5,066 nt of DNA from Oscillospiraceae bacterium (GTDB lineage Bacteria > Bacillota_A > Clostridia > Saccharofermentanales > Saccharofermentanaceae), in contig CADCPU010000009.1 in NCBI GenBank assembly GCA_902803365.1, positions 1 through 5,066 on the forward strand, written 5' to 3'. The translations under genes and the position numbers were made by a program. How positions within the stretch are numbered: the stretch's first letter is position 1; each line of letters starts with the position of its first letter. Shown in pieces: positions 1 to 5,066 of this stretch. A model generated the notes under the pieces. That model was given only the letters and a program-made list of their open reading frames with translations, searched no databases and was not told the DNA's origin.

Positions 1-30
1 CTAACCTCCGCTTTTTTGTATCGTTTTACA

Positions 31-59
31 ATGATTAAAGGCGTGTGTTGCGGTATAAT
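31..59 (+). promoter_or_regulatory. Probable sigma-A-type promoter of the P47K-like GTPase gene
   Basis: A perfect TATAAT box lies at 54-59. The best-placed -35 candidate is ATGATT at 31-36, 17 bases upstream, which matches TTGACA at only three positions (T, G, A), so the promoter may be weak or activator-dependent. Transcription would start near 66, leaving a leader of roughly 35 bases before the TTG start codon at 100. There is no room for a riboswitch in this leader. The call rests on the -10 box and its position; the -35 is weak. Confidence 0.5.
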
Positions 60-83
60 ACAAATGTTATGAAAGTTCTGTGA

Positions 84-89
84 AAAGGA
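84..89 (+). promoter_or_regulatory. Shine-Dalgarno site supporting a TTG start
   Basis: AAAGGA lies 10 bases before TTG at 100. An in-frame TAG at 94-96 closes the frame just upstream, so translation cannot begin earlier. The TTG is directly followed by codons for the conserved beta-strand and Walker A loop, so this start gives the expected N-terminus for a COG0523 GTPase. Confidence 0.6.
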
Positions 90-99
90 TTGGTAGAAA

Positions 100-1161
100 T
101 TGAAAAAATTCGCAGTTTTTAGTGGCTTTCTTGGTTCTGGAAAGACAACGACGATGATGGCTTTGACAGAGCTCAGTACTGATGTATGCAAAAAGACGGC
201 CATGATCTCGAATGATCTGGGCGGAGAGGGACTTGCGGACAATCGGTTCGCCCAACTCAGCGGTTGCAACGCATCTGAACTCACCGATGAGTGCATCTGT
301 TACCAGAATGAAAACCTAGCCGAAAGAATAACAGAACTGTACGACAGCGGATGCGATCTGGTCATTTCAGACATCCCAGGATTCGGCGTCGGTGCACTGG
401 AACATGTGTATCACGGCCTGAACGAGAAATACCCGCACAGGTTTGCGCTTGCACCGTTCACCGTATTGACGGAGCCACGGACTGTGGAGCTCCTGCGATC
501 CGGAAACGGCAGTGACATGGCATATCTGTTGGATACCCAGCTTGTGGAGGCCGACCTTATAGTGCTGAACAAATGTGATCTGATCAGCGAAGAGCAGAGA
601 GCCGAGGATGTAAAATATCTCAGACAGACATACCCCGAAGCCGATGTAATATGCACCAGCGCGGCAACGGGAGAGGGACTTGAAGATCTTTCAAATCGGC
701 TTATGGAAGGCGTGGCGTCGATGCGCAGGCCAAATATAGGTTACGGCGGAGAAAGCTTCATGTCTGCCATGGGAAAGCTGAGTGAGTATTACGTCCAGTA
801 CCGGGCTGTGGTCTGCTGCAACGATTTTGACGGTACAGCGTATCTCAAGGAGCTTGCTTCATCGGTACAAAAGGAGATTCGAGCCTGCAGTTGCGAGATT
901 CCGCACCTCAAGCTCCTTGCCTGGGAGCCGGAGGGGGATTTCGGCAAGGTCGATCTGCTCGGTACAGACAGGCCGATCGAGATAACCCGCCATTTCCAAA
1001 GACCCTGCACAGAAATCGCCGTAGTGCTGAACGCCAGCGCAGTTTGTCCCAATGACAAGCTGGATAAGATCATCACTAATGCCGTAAGCGAAGTCTCAGG
1101 GCGTTTCCAGCTGGAGATCACGATCTTCAGGAAGGAATGCTTCGGCATGGTCGGCGATTAA
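100..1161 (+). CDS. COG0523/CobW-type GTPase, 'cobalamin biosynthesis protein P47K'-like
   Basis: This is a 353-aa soluble P-loop GTPase of the CobW/HypB/UreG (G3E) class, which delivers metals or serves metal and corrinoid enzymes. Seen in the sequence: Walker A GFLGSGKT at residues 9-16, a SNDLGGEGLADN segment at 37-48, a G3-like DIPG at 91-94, the NKCD guanine-specificity motif at 157-160, and an SAATGEG G5-like loop at 187-193. The usual CobW metal motif CxCC appears as CICY at 65-68. There are 14 cysteines in all, including CC at 239-240 and CSC at 263-265. The part after about residue 225 is a separate C-terminal domain, not a clear copy of the classic CobW C-terminal domain. From memory, this arrangement (DECICYQNEN, then the DIPGFGVGALEHVYH region) matches the P47K-like proteins found near corrinoid-dependent methyltransferases in anaerobes. 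The GTPase class is secure; the methyltransferase link is inference, since no such gene lies in this window. Translation starts at TTG. The gene is separated from the next operon by a terminator. Confidence 0.88.
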   Translation: MKKFAVFSGFLGSGKTTTMMALTELSTDVCKKTAMISNDLGGEGLADNRFAQLSGCNASELTDECICYQNENLAERITELYDSGCDLVISDIPGFGVGALEHVYHGLNEKYPHRFALAPFTVLTEPRTVELLRSGNGSDMAYLLDTQLVEADLIVLNKCDLISEEQRAEDVKYLRQTYPEADVICTSAATGEGLEDLSNRLMEGVASMRRPNIGYGGESFMSAMGKLSEYYVQYRAVVCCNDFDGTAYLKELASSVQKEIRACSCEIPHLKLLAWEPEGDFGKVDLLGTDRPIEITRHFQRPCTEIAVVLNASAVCPNDKLDKIITNAVSEVSGRFQLEITIFRKECFGMVGD

Positions 1162-1178
1162 ACGGCATTGAAACCGAT

Positions 1179-1222
1179 AAAGCAGTCCCATGAAGCTTTG
1201 TGCTCTGCGGGGCTGCTTTTTT
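1179..1222 (+). terminator. Intrinsic terminator of the GTPase gene
   Basis: AAAGCAGTCCC at 1179-1189 pairs with GGGGCTGCTTT at 1209-1219. This makes an 11-bp stem with a single G-U pair and a 19-base loop, running into a six-T tract at 1217-1222. It begins 17 bases after the GTPase stop codon, the expected place for a Rho-independent terminator. Confidence 0.85.
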
Positions 1223-1287
1223 CGTATCTGAATCGCCTCGCAAAAACGGTAGGCACTTTTTTATTTCCAGAAGCACATGTTTGACAT

Positions 1288-1325
1288 TTGCATCAAGGTA
1301 TATGCACATTATTGTACTTATGCAA
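1288..1325 (+). repeat. Imperfect inverted repeat with recurring ATGCA words upstream of the operon
   Basis: TTGCAT at 1288-1293 is the complement of ATGCAA at 1320-1325. The pairing can extend inward through AA (1295-1296) with TT (1318-1319) and GTA (1298-1300) with TAC (1315-1317), with single-base bulges at C1294 and G1297. A further ATGCA sits in the loop at 1302-1306. The structure ends 17 bases before the proposed -35 box, where a regulator could bind. No T tract follows it, so it is not a terminator. A role as operator is inference. Confidence 0.35.
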
Positions 1326-1342
1326 GAGATTTTCCTGCTTTC

Positions 1343-1371
1343 TTGTAAATCCACAACCGATTCTATATATT
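1343..1371 (+). promoter_or_regulatory. Probable sigma-A-type promoter of the three-gene MoxR-VWA operon
   Basis: TTGTAA at 1343-1348 (four of six consensus bases) is followed, after an ideal 17-base spacer, by TATATT at 1366-1371 (five of six). Transcription would start near 1378, giving a leader of about 33 bases before the ATG at 1411. The spacing and position between the upstream terminator and the first gene support it. All three downstream genes could be served from here, since no other promoter-sized gap exists up to 4922. Confidence 0.6.
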
Positions 1372-1398
1372 CAATTTGTTATCGATCATATCTACAGC

Positions 1399-1403
1399 GA
1401 GGG
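1399..1403 (+). promoter_or_regulatory. Shine-Dalgarno site that fixes the start at 1411
   Basis: GAGGG lies seven bases before ATG at 1411. The reading frame is open further upstream, to an ATG at 1288, but that ATG has no comparable ribosome site. The extra 41 residues would also cover the proposed promoter and show no conserved character, so 1411 is preferred. Confidence 0.65.
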
Positions 1404-1410
1404 ATCACGC

Positions 1411-1953
1411 ATGCAAATAAAAGCACTATTTACAGGCGCAAGCAAGCTGGAGAGACTGCTTGTGAGTTATCCGGGGTCCGAGGGCAGTACCAGTTCCGCC
1501 GTTATCTATATTCCTGAAGGCGATGACTTAAACAACGGCAACGCCGTTTCAAGGATCAGAGACATGTATATGGCCTGTGTCGTTGACAGCGGGTCGGAGA
1601 TCGGTTTCGATTTCGACAGATACGATGGCCTCTTCGATGTGCTGAAGACGGTGCGCGACAAGGTCCTCGTGGCAACAGACCGTCTTAAATCAGCTATCTG
1701 CCTGGGAGCGCAGAACAGAGATAAATACATACAGTATCTGCGCAATAATGCCGAGAAGGCCGTAGAAGTAGTCGTCGAGTTTGATGACTTGTCAGGACTA
1801 AACACGCTGGCGGAACTCGGCGTGTTTACCGGAAAGAATATCGATCAGGTCATCGATCTTGCCAACAGATCCGAGCAGGCGGAGATACTGAGCTACCTTA
1901 TGAACTACAAAAAAACGAAGATTGGTATCTTTGATGCTGACTACGATCTTTGA
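1411..1953 (+). CDS. Small operon-leading protein with ankyrin-like helical C-terminus, associated with MoxR-VWA
   Basis: This is a 180-aa cytosolic protein without signal peptide or membrane segment. Residues 1-70 look like a small mixed region with strand-like stretches (VIYIPEG at 31-37, MACVVDSG at 54-61); I do not recognise it. Residues 71-170 read as successive amphipathic helices. Two segments, NRDKYIQYLRNNAEKAVEVV (102-121) and the run from GVFTGKNIDQVIDLAN to EILSYLMNYK (137-167), resemble the ankyrin-like helical hairpins ('ENID..IDLAN..AEI.AYL.NYK') I recall from clostridial proteins, including ones encoded beside MoxR-VWA pairs. No catalytic motif is visible. The gene leads the operon and ends 30 bases before the VWA gene, so it is probably an adaptor, regulator or client of the MoxR-VWA machine. 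That role is inferred from context only. It could also be a shortened version of a longer multi-repeat adaptor. Confidence 0.75.
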   Translation: MQIKALFTGASKLERLLVSYPGSEGSTSSAVIYIPEGDDLNNGNAVSRIRDMYMACVVDSGSEIGFDFDRYDGLFDVLKTVRDKVLVATDRLKSAICLGAQNRDKYIQYLRNNAEKAVEVVVEFDDLSGLNTLAELGVFTGKNIDQVIDLANRSEQAEILSYLMNYKKTKIGIFDADYDL

Positions 1954-1983
1954 GATACCGCCCGGTACTGGAGAGAAACAGGC

Positions 1984-3390
1984 ATGATGGACAAGGTAAA
2001 AAGAGCCGAAGAGATAGCCGTTGAAATACTTGAATACTCAAGAAACGAGCTCCTTGTGGCGCTCCGTTTCATGGATCTCGCGCTATGCAAGCTTTCCTAC
2101 ATGCGCGACGAGGCCGTGAAGATCGCGACTGACGGAAACTATCTCTATTACAGTCCGCACCATGTCTTCGGACTGTACAAGGCGGGCAGCGGGGAACTCA
2201 ATCACGTCTATCTCCACATGATCCTCCACTGCATCTTCTACCACCCGTTCGTGGATGACGCGATCGACCAGCGGATCTGGGATCTGGCGTGCGACATCGC
2301 AGTCGAGGGCATCCTGGCCGAACTCGACCTAAAACAGACGGAATGTGCGAAAAGCGCTCAGATTGCGCTGGAGCTGCCCCGCCTGCAGGAGGAATACGGG
2401 ATGCTTACGGCTGAGCGCCTTTACCGGAACTTTCTCTCAAAAAAGATTAGAGCGACTGAGGTCAGCCGGCTAAGCGAGCTCTTTCATTTTGACGATCACT
2501 ATATCTGGTACGTCAGGGACGAGATGACCGAGCCGAAACCTGCCGGGAGTTCGACCGATGACGAGGGATCTGAAGGCGAGGAAGAGAAGAACCAGTGGCA
2601 GATGTCCTTTGATATCCCGACGACCGAAACAAAGGTGACCGACGGCGACCAGTCTTCAAAGACCGAATGGCAGCGTATCAGCGAACGGATAAAAGTCGAT
2701 CTCGAGACCATATCAAAAGAGTGGGGAGACCGCTCCGCCAATCTGATGCAAAATATCACCGAGGTCAACCGAGAGGCTTATGATTATACCGATTTCCTCA
2801 AAAAATTCTCGATCATCGGCGAGGAGACCCAGATAAACGACGACGAGTTCGACTATATCTACTATACCTACGGCCTGAAGCTCTACGGAAACGTGCCGCT
2901 TATAGAACCGCTGGAGTACAAGGAAGTCAAAAAGGTTAAGGACTTCGTCATAGCCATCGATACCTCAGGATCCGTCCAGGGAGAACTGGTGGAGAAGTTC
3001 ATCACAAAGACGTACAACATCCTTTCGCTCCAGTCGAGTTTCTTCACAAGGGTGAACGTACACATCATCCAGTGCGACGCGGCGGTCCAGAAGGACGACA
3101 AGATAACATCCCGCGAGGAATTCGACGATTATATCGAAAACCTGCATATCTATGGTTTCGGCGGCACAGACTTCCGGCCCGTATTTGAATACGTAGACGA
3201 ACTGATCCGGAACGGCGAATTCACAGACTTGAAGGGACTTATATACTTCACCGACGGGTACGGGTTCTTTCCTAAGAACATGCCGGCATATCCAACAGCG
3301 TTCGTCTTTATCGACGACGATTACGGTCAGCCGGACATACCCGTCTGGGCTATAAAGCTAGTGCTGCCAAAAGAAGAACTATACAATTAG
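1984..3390 (+). CDS. DUF2201-type putative metallopeptidase-like / VWA domain protein (COG3864-like)
   Basis: This 468-aa soluble protein is the probable partner of the MoxR ATPase encoded downstream. Residues 1-150 resemble the DUF2201 N-terminal region, with YLHMILHCIFYHPF at 76-89 and WDLACDIAVEGIL at 99-111. The first segment occupies the place of a zincin HExxH motif, but reads HMILH at 78-82: both histidines remain and the catalytic glutamate is replaced by methionine. Residues 181-202 form an acidic, Ser/Gly-rich linker. Residues 319-468 form a VWA-like domain with an intact MIDAS: DTSGS at 326-330, GGTD at 393-396 (T395) and YFTDG at 421-425 (D424). The region between, about 225-318, is probably helical. 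GGAGAG at 1970-1975 lies eight bases before ATG 1984; a second ATG at 1987 is possible but less well spaced. The domain call is strong. Peptidase activity is doubtful, and a binding role for the N-terminal region is inference. Confidence 0.87.
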   Translation: MMDKVKRAEEIAVEILEYSRNELLVALRFMDLALCKLSYMRDEAVKIATDGNYLYYSPHHVFGLYKAGSGELNHVYLHMILHCIFYHPFVDDAIDQRIWDLACDIAVEGILAELDLKQTECAKSAQIALELPRLQEEYGMLTAERLYRNFLSKKIRATEVSRLSELFHFDDHYIWYVRDEMTEPKPAGSSTDDEGSEGEEEKNQWQMSFDIPTTETKVTDGDQSSKTEWQRISERIKVDLETISKEWGDRSANLMQNITEVNREAYDYTDFLKKFSIIGEETQINDDEFDYIYYTYGLKLYGNVPLIEPLEYKEVKKVKDFVIAIDTSGSVQGELVEKFITKTYNILSLQSSFFTRVNVHIIQCDAAVQKDDKITSREEFDDYIENLHIYGFGGTDFRPVFEYVDELIRNGEFTDLKGLIYFTDGYGFFPKNMPAYPTAFVFIDDDYGQPDIPVWAIKLVLPKEELYN

Positions 3391-3404
3391 GAGTAGAGCA
3401 GACC

Positions 3405-4922
3405 ATGACTATCAAGGACGCAAAGGAACAGATCAAGAACGCGATGCTCGCGTATTTCACTAAGGACGAGTTCGGCAACTACGTAATCCCCATCGAACGC
3501 CAGAGACCTATATTTCTTATAGGCCCTCCGGGTATCGGTAAAACAGCAATAATGCAGCAGATAGCACAGGAGCTGGATGTCGGCCTCGTTTCATATTCGA
3601 TGACGCACCACACCCGCCAGAGCGCACTTGGCCTGCCGTTCATCACTACTGACGTGTTCGACGGCGTAGAGTACAGCATCACCGAATACACGATGAGCGA
3701 GATCATCGCCGCCGTATACAAGGTCAGGAAGGAGACCGGTCACAGCGAAGGCATCCTGTTTCTCGACGAGGTCAACTGCATCTCCGAGACCCTCGCTCCG
3801 TCCATGCTCCAGTTCCTGCAGTATAAGATCTTCGGTACCCACCAACTCCCCAAAGGCTGGATCGTCGTGACGGCGGGCAACCCACCGGAGTACAACAAGT
3901 CCGTACGCGATTACGATATCGTCACGTGGGACCGTCTGAAAAGGATCGAAATCGTCCCGGACATCGACGCGTGGAGGGAATATGCCCTGAAGAAGGGGAT
4001 CCATGGCTCCATTACCACGTTTCTTGAGATGAAGAAAAACTTCTTCTACCACGTGGAGACAACTGTCGAGAGGAGGAGCTTCGTTACAGCACGCGGCTGG
4101 GAGGATCTCTCCGAGATGATAAAACTCTACGAGGCCCACGGCATCACCGTCGACAACAAGCTCATTTCCCAGTACCTGCAGGATTCGCAGATCGCCAGGG
4201 AGTTTTCCGTTTACTATGATCTCTACAACAAGTACAGATCCGATTACCGCGCTGAGGAGATCCTCGCCGGCAAAGCATCGGCCGACAGCAAGAAGAGCAT
4301 ACGTTTCGCGCGTTTCGACGAGCGTCGTGCGCTGCTGGGCGTCCTTATCGATACTGTCAACGCAGACATGCAGAGCAGGGTTGAAAGAGATATCGGGATA
4401 CTTGAGACGCTGAGGGTGCTGAGAGAGGTCAAGACCGAACTCGTGAACGAAGGCAAGGATTACGTCGGCGTACTGCACGGACACGCCGAAGCTGAGCGGA
4501 AAGCACTCCAGTCTGGTGAAAAAGCTAATTCTCTCGATGATGATATGAAGTTCGCTTACAATTATGCGATCCGGTTCATTGAGCAGGTGCTCGAGGAGCT
4601 GAATCGTAACGTGCCGTCAGACAGTACGGAAGCTTTCGGTATGATAAAAGCAACATACGACGCGACCGTCGCAGATCACAAGAAGTCAGTCGCGGATATA
4701 AAGACAAAACTTACGAATTTATTCGCTTTTGTTGATGAGGTCTTCGAGAACGGTCAGGAGATGCTTATTCTCGTAACTGAGATGACGGTTAGGTATTACT
4801 GTGCGAAATTCATTTCGAAGTTCGGCTGCGAGGAGTATTTCACGCACAACAAGGATCTGCTGTTCTTCGAACGCAAACAGGAGCTTCTTTCAGAGATATC
4901 CGAGCTTGATGAGCTTAAATGA
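3405..4922 (+). CDS. MoxR-family AAA+ ATPase with long helical C-terminal extension
   Basis: This is a 505-aa cytosolic ATPase, expected to form a ring that remodels a client protein with its VWA partner. Seen motifs: Walker A GPPGIGKT at 40-47, Walker B ILFLDE at 117-122, sensor 1 in TAGNPPEYN with N159, a likely arginine finger in WDRLKR at 175-180, and a sensor-2-like RSFVTARGWEDL at 224-235 with R230. All core residues are present, so it should hydrolyse ATP. MoxR proteins are typically about 300-350 aa; here residues from about 250 to 505 form an extension rich in charged helices with no motif I recognise. Total length is close to that of RavA, but the extension shows no clear likeness to RavA's. 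The start is 14 bases after the VWA stop codon. The Shine-Dalgarno AGGAG at 3389-3393 overlaps that stop, which suggests translational coupling and equal dosage. The last third appears more A/T-rich in codon choice than the ATPase core. Confidence 0.92.
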   Translation: MTIKDAKEQIKNAMLAYFTKDEFGNYVIPIERQRPIFLIGPPGIGKTAIMQQIAQELDVGLVSYSMTHHTRQSALGLPFITTDVFDGVEYSITEYTMSEIIAAVYKVRKETGHSEGILFLDEVNCISETLAPSMLQFLQYKIFGTHQLPKGWIVVTAGNPPEYNKSVRDYDIVTWDRLKRIEIVPDIDAWREYALKKGIHGSITTFLEMKKNFFYHVETTVERRSFVTARGWEDLSEMIKLYEAHGITVDNKLISQYLQDSQIAREFSVYYDLYNKYRSDYRAEEILAGKASADSKKSIRFARFDERRALLGVLIDTVNADMQSRVERDIGILETLRVLREVKTELVNEGKDYVGVLHGHAEAERKALQSGEKANSLDDDMKFAYNYAIRFIEQVLEELNRNVPSDSTEAFGMIKATYDATVADHKKSVADIKTKLTNLFAFVDEVFENGQEMLILVTEMTVRYYCAKFISKFGCEEYFTHNKDLLFFERKQELLSEISELDELK

Positions 4923-4933
4923 TTGCATACAAG

Positions 4934-4977
4934 AATAATAAAATGCTGAGCAGATGTCTGCTCAGCATTTTATTATT
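4934..4977. terminator. Perfect inverted repeat, probable bidirectional terminator
   Basis: The arms 4934-4954 and 4957-4977 are exact reverse complements over 21 bases, separated by only TG. The GC-containing core TGCTGAGCAGA is flanked by an A-rich outer left arm and a T-rich outer right arm (TTTTATTATT). On either strand it therefore yields a hairpin followed by a U-rich tail. It begins 12 bases after the MoxR stop codon and lies 27 bases beyond the stop of the convergent gene on the minus strand, so it probably serves both. Confidence 0.88.
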
Positions 4978-5003
4978 TGTCCCTGACAGTTCAGTTCAGC
5001 AGA

Positions 5004-5066
5004 TCACTCGACTCCGAGGACTTTGTAATCCTGAGCTTCAACGGCCGCGCGCAGGACTTCATCCTC
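5004..5066 (-). CDS. C-terminal end of a convergent gene, possibly a heavy-metal-associated (HMA) domain protein
   Basis: Reading the minus strand from the window edge gives 20 sense codons ending in TGA at 5006-5004; the start lies outside the window. The peptide contains DEVLRAAVEAQDYKVLGVE. It resembles the last helix and strand of HMA (CopZ-like) domains, which often end in a pattern such as 'EE.LR.AVE.AGYKV'. The ending and its convergence on the shared terminator support a real gene. The family assignment rests on about 19 residues and is tentative: the metal-binding GMxCxxC motif would lie upstream, outside this window. It could equally be the end of another protein with a helix-strand C-terminus. 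Confidence 0.5.
   Translation of the reverse strand, partial: EDEVLRAAVEAQDYKVLGVE

Noticed and set aside
789..1148. A 119-codon minus-strand frame inside the GTPase gene
   Set aside because: Antisense to a well-supported GTPase C-terminal domain, with no motif, Ser/Arg-rich composition typical of a shadow frame, and no promoter or ribosome site of its own.
1235..1262. Second hairpin GCCT/AGGC followed by a T tract as another terminator
   Set aside because: The stem has only four sure base pairs with a 12-base loop. The strong terminator just upstream already explains termination, so this one is not claimed.
1281..1312. Perfect TTGACA at 1281-1286 as the operon's -35 box
   Set aside because: No good -10 lies at 16-18 bases. 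The nearest candidates are TATATG at 12 bases and CATTAT at 20 bases. The TTGTAA/TATATT pair downstream is better spaced and nearer the gene.
1288..1410. Upstream extension of the 180-aa protein to ATG 1288
   Set aside because: It would cover the promoter at 1343-1371, has no matching ribosome site, and adds hydrophobic, Cys-rich residues with no conserved look. ATG 1411 has GAGGG seven bases upstream.
3591..4484. A 297-codon open frame on the minus strand inside the MoxR gene
   Set aside because: It lies wholly antisense to a gene with complete AAA+ motifs, has no good Shine-Dalgarno context or recognisable domain, and is the mirror expected from the C/G-ending codon bias of the true frame.
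1984..4922. Calling the pair viaA and ravA
   Set aside because: Lengths are similar, but gene order is reversed, the VWA protein has a DUF2201-type N-terminus, and the ATPase extension shows no clear likeness to RavA. No symbol was assigned.
1..5066. CRISPR arrays, tRNA or rRNA genes, insertion sequences, attachment sites
   Set aside because: No regularly spaced repeats, cloverleaf sequences, rRNA signatures, transposase motifs or terminal inverted repeats with target duplications were seen on reading both strands.

Overview
The window looks like chromosomal DNA of an anaerobic Firmicute, most likely a clostridial lineage. The grounds are purine-rich Shine-Dalgarno sites ahead of every gene, sigma-A-type promoters, U-tailed hairpin terminators, and proteins that resemble clostridial families. 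These family matches come from memory of motifs; no database search was run. Coding density is high, and no rRNA, tRNA, CRISPR array, insertion sequence or transposase is visible.

Layout. (1) Bases 1-99 hold a promoter with a perfect TATAAT box and a Shine-Dalgarno site. (2) Bases 100-1161 encode a COG0523/CobW-type GTPase of the 'P47K' kind, starting at TTG. It is closed by a strong intrinsic terminator at 1179-1222, so it is probably its own transcription unit. (3) Bases 1223-1410 are non-coding. They carry an imperfect inverted repeat with recurring ATGCA/TGCAT words and a good sigma-A-like promoter about 40 bases before the next gene. (4) Bases 1411-4922 form a compact three-gene operon with gaps of 30 and 14 bases. 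It encodes a 180-aa protein with an ankyrin-like helical C-terminus, a 468-aa protein with a DUF2201-type N-terminal region and a VWA-like domain, and a 505-aa MoxR-family AAA+ ATPase with a long helical extension. (5) A perfect 21-bp inverted repeat at 4934-4977 looks like a bidirectional terminator. (6) The right edge holds the last 20 codons of a convergent minus-strand gene whose end resembles a heavy-metal-associated (HMA) domain.

How the genes may work together. MoxR ATPases paired with VWA proteins form chaperone or insertase machines (RavA-ViaA, CbbQ-CbbO, NorQ-NorD, and the related magnesium and cobalt chelatase subunits). The AAA+ ring supplies ATP-driven remodelling, and the VWA partner binds the substrate through a metal-dependent MIDAS site. 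Here the MIDAS and ATPase motifs are intact, while the HExxH-like site of the VWA protein has lost its glutamate, so it may be a binding domain and not a protease. The small first protein is the natural candidate for adaptor or client. This three-part unit is the most interesting part of the window. Its substrate cannot be read from the sequence.
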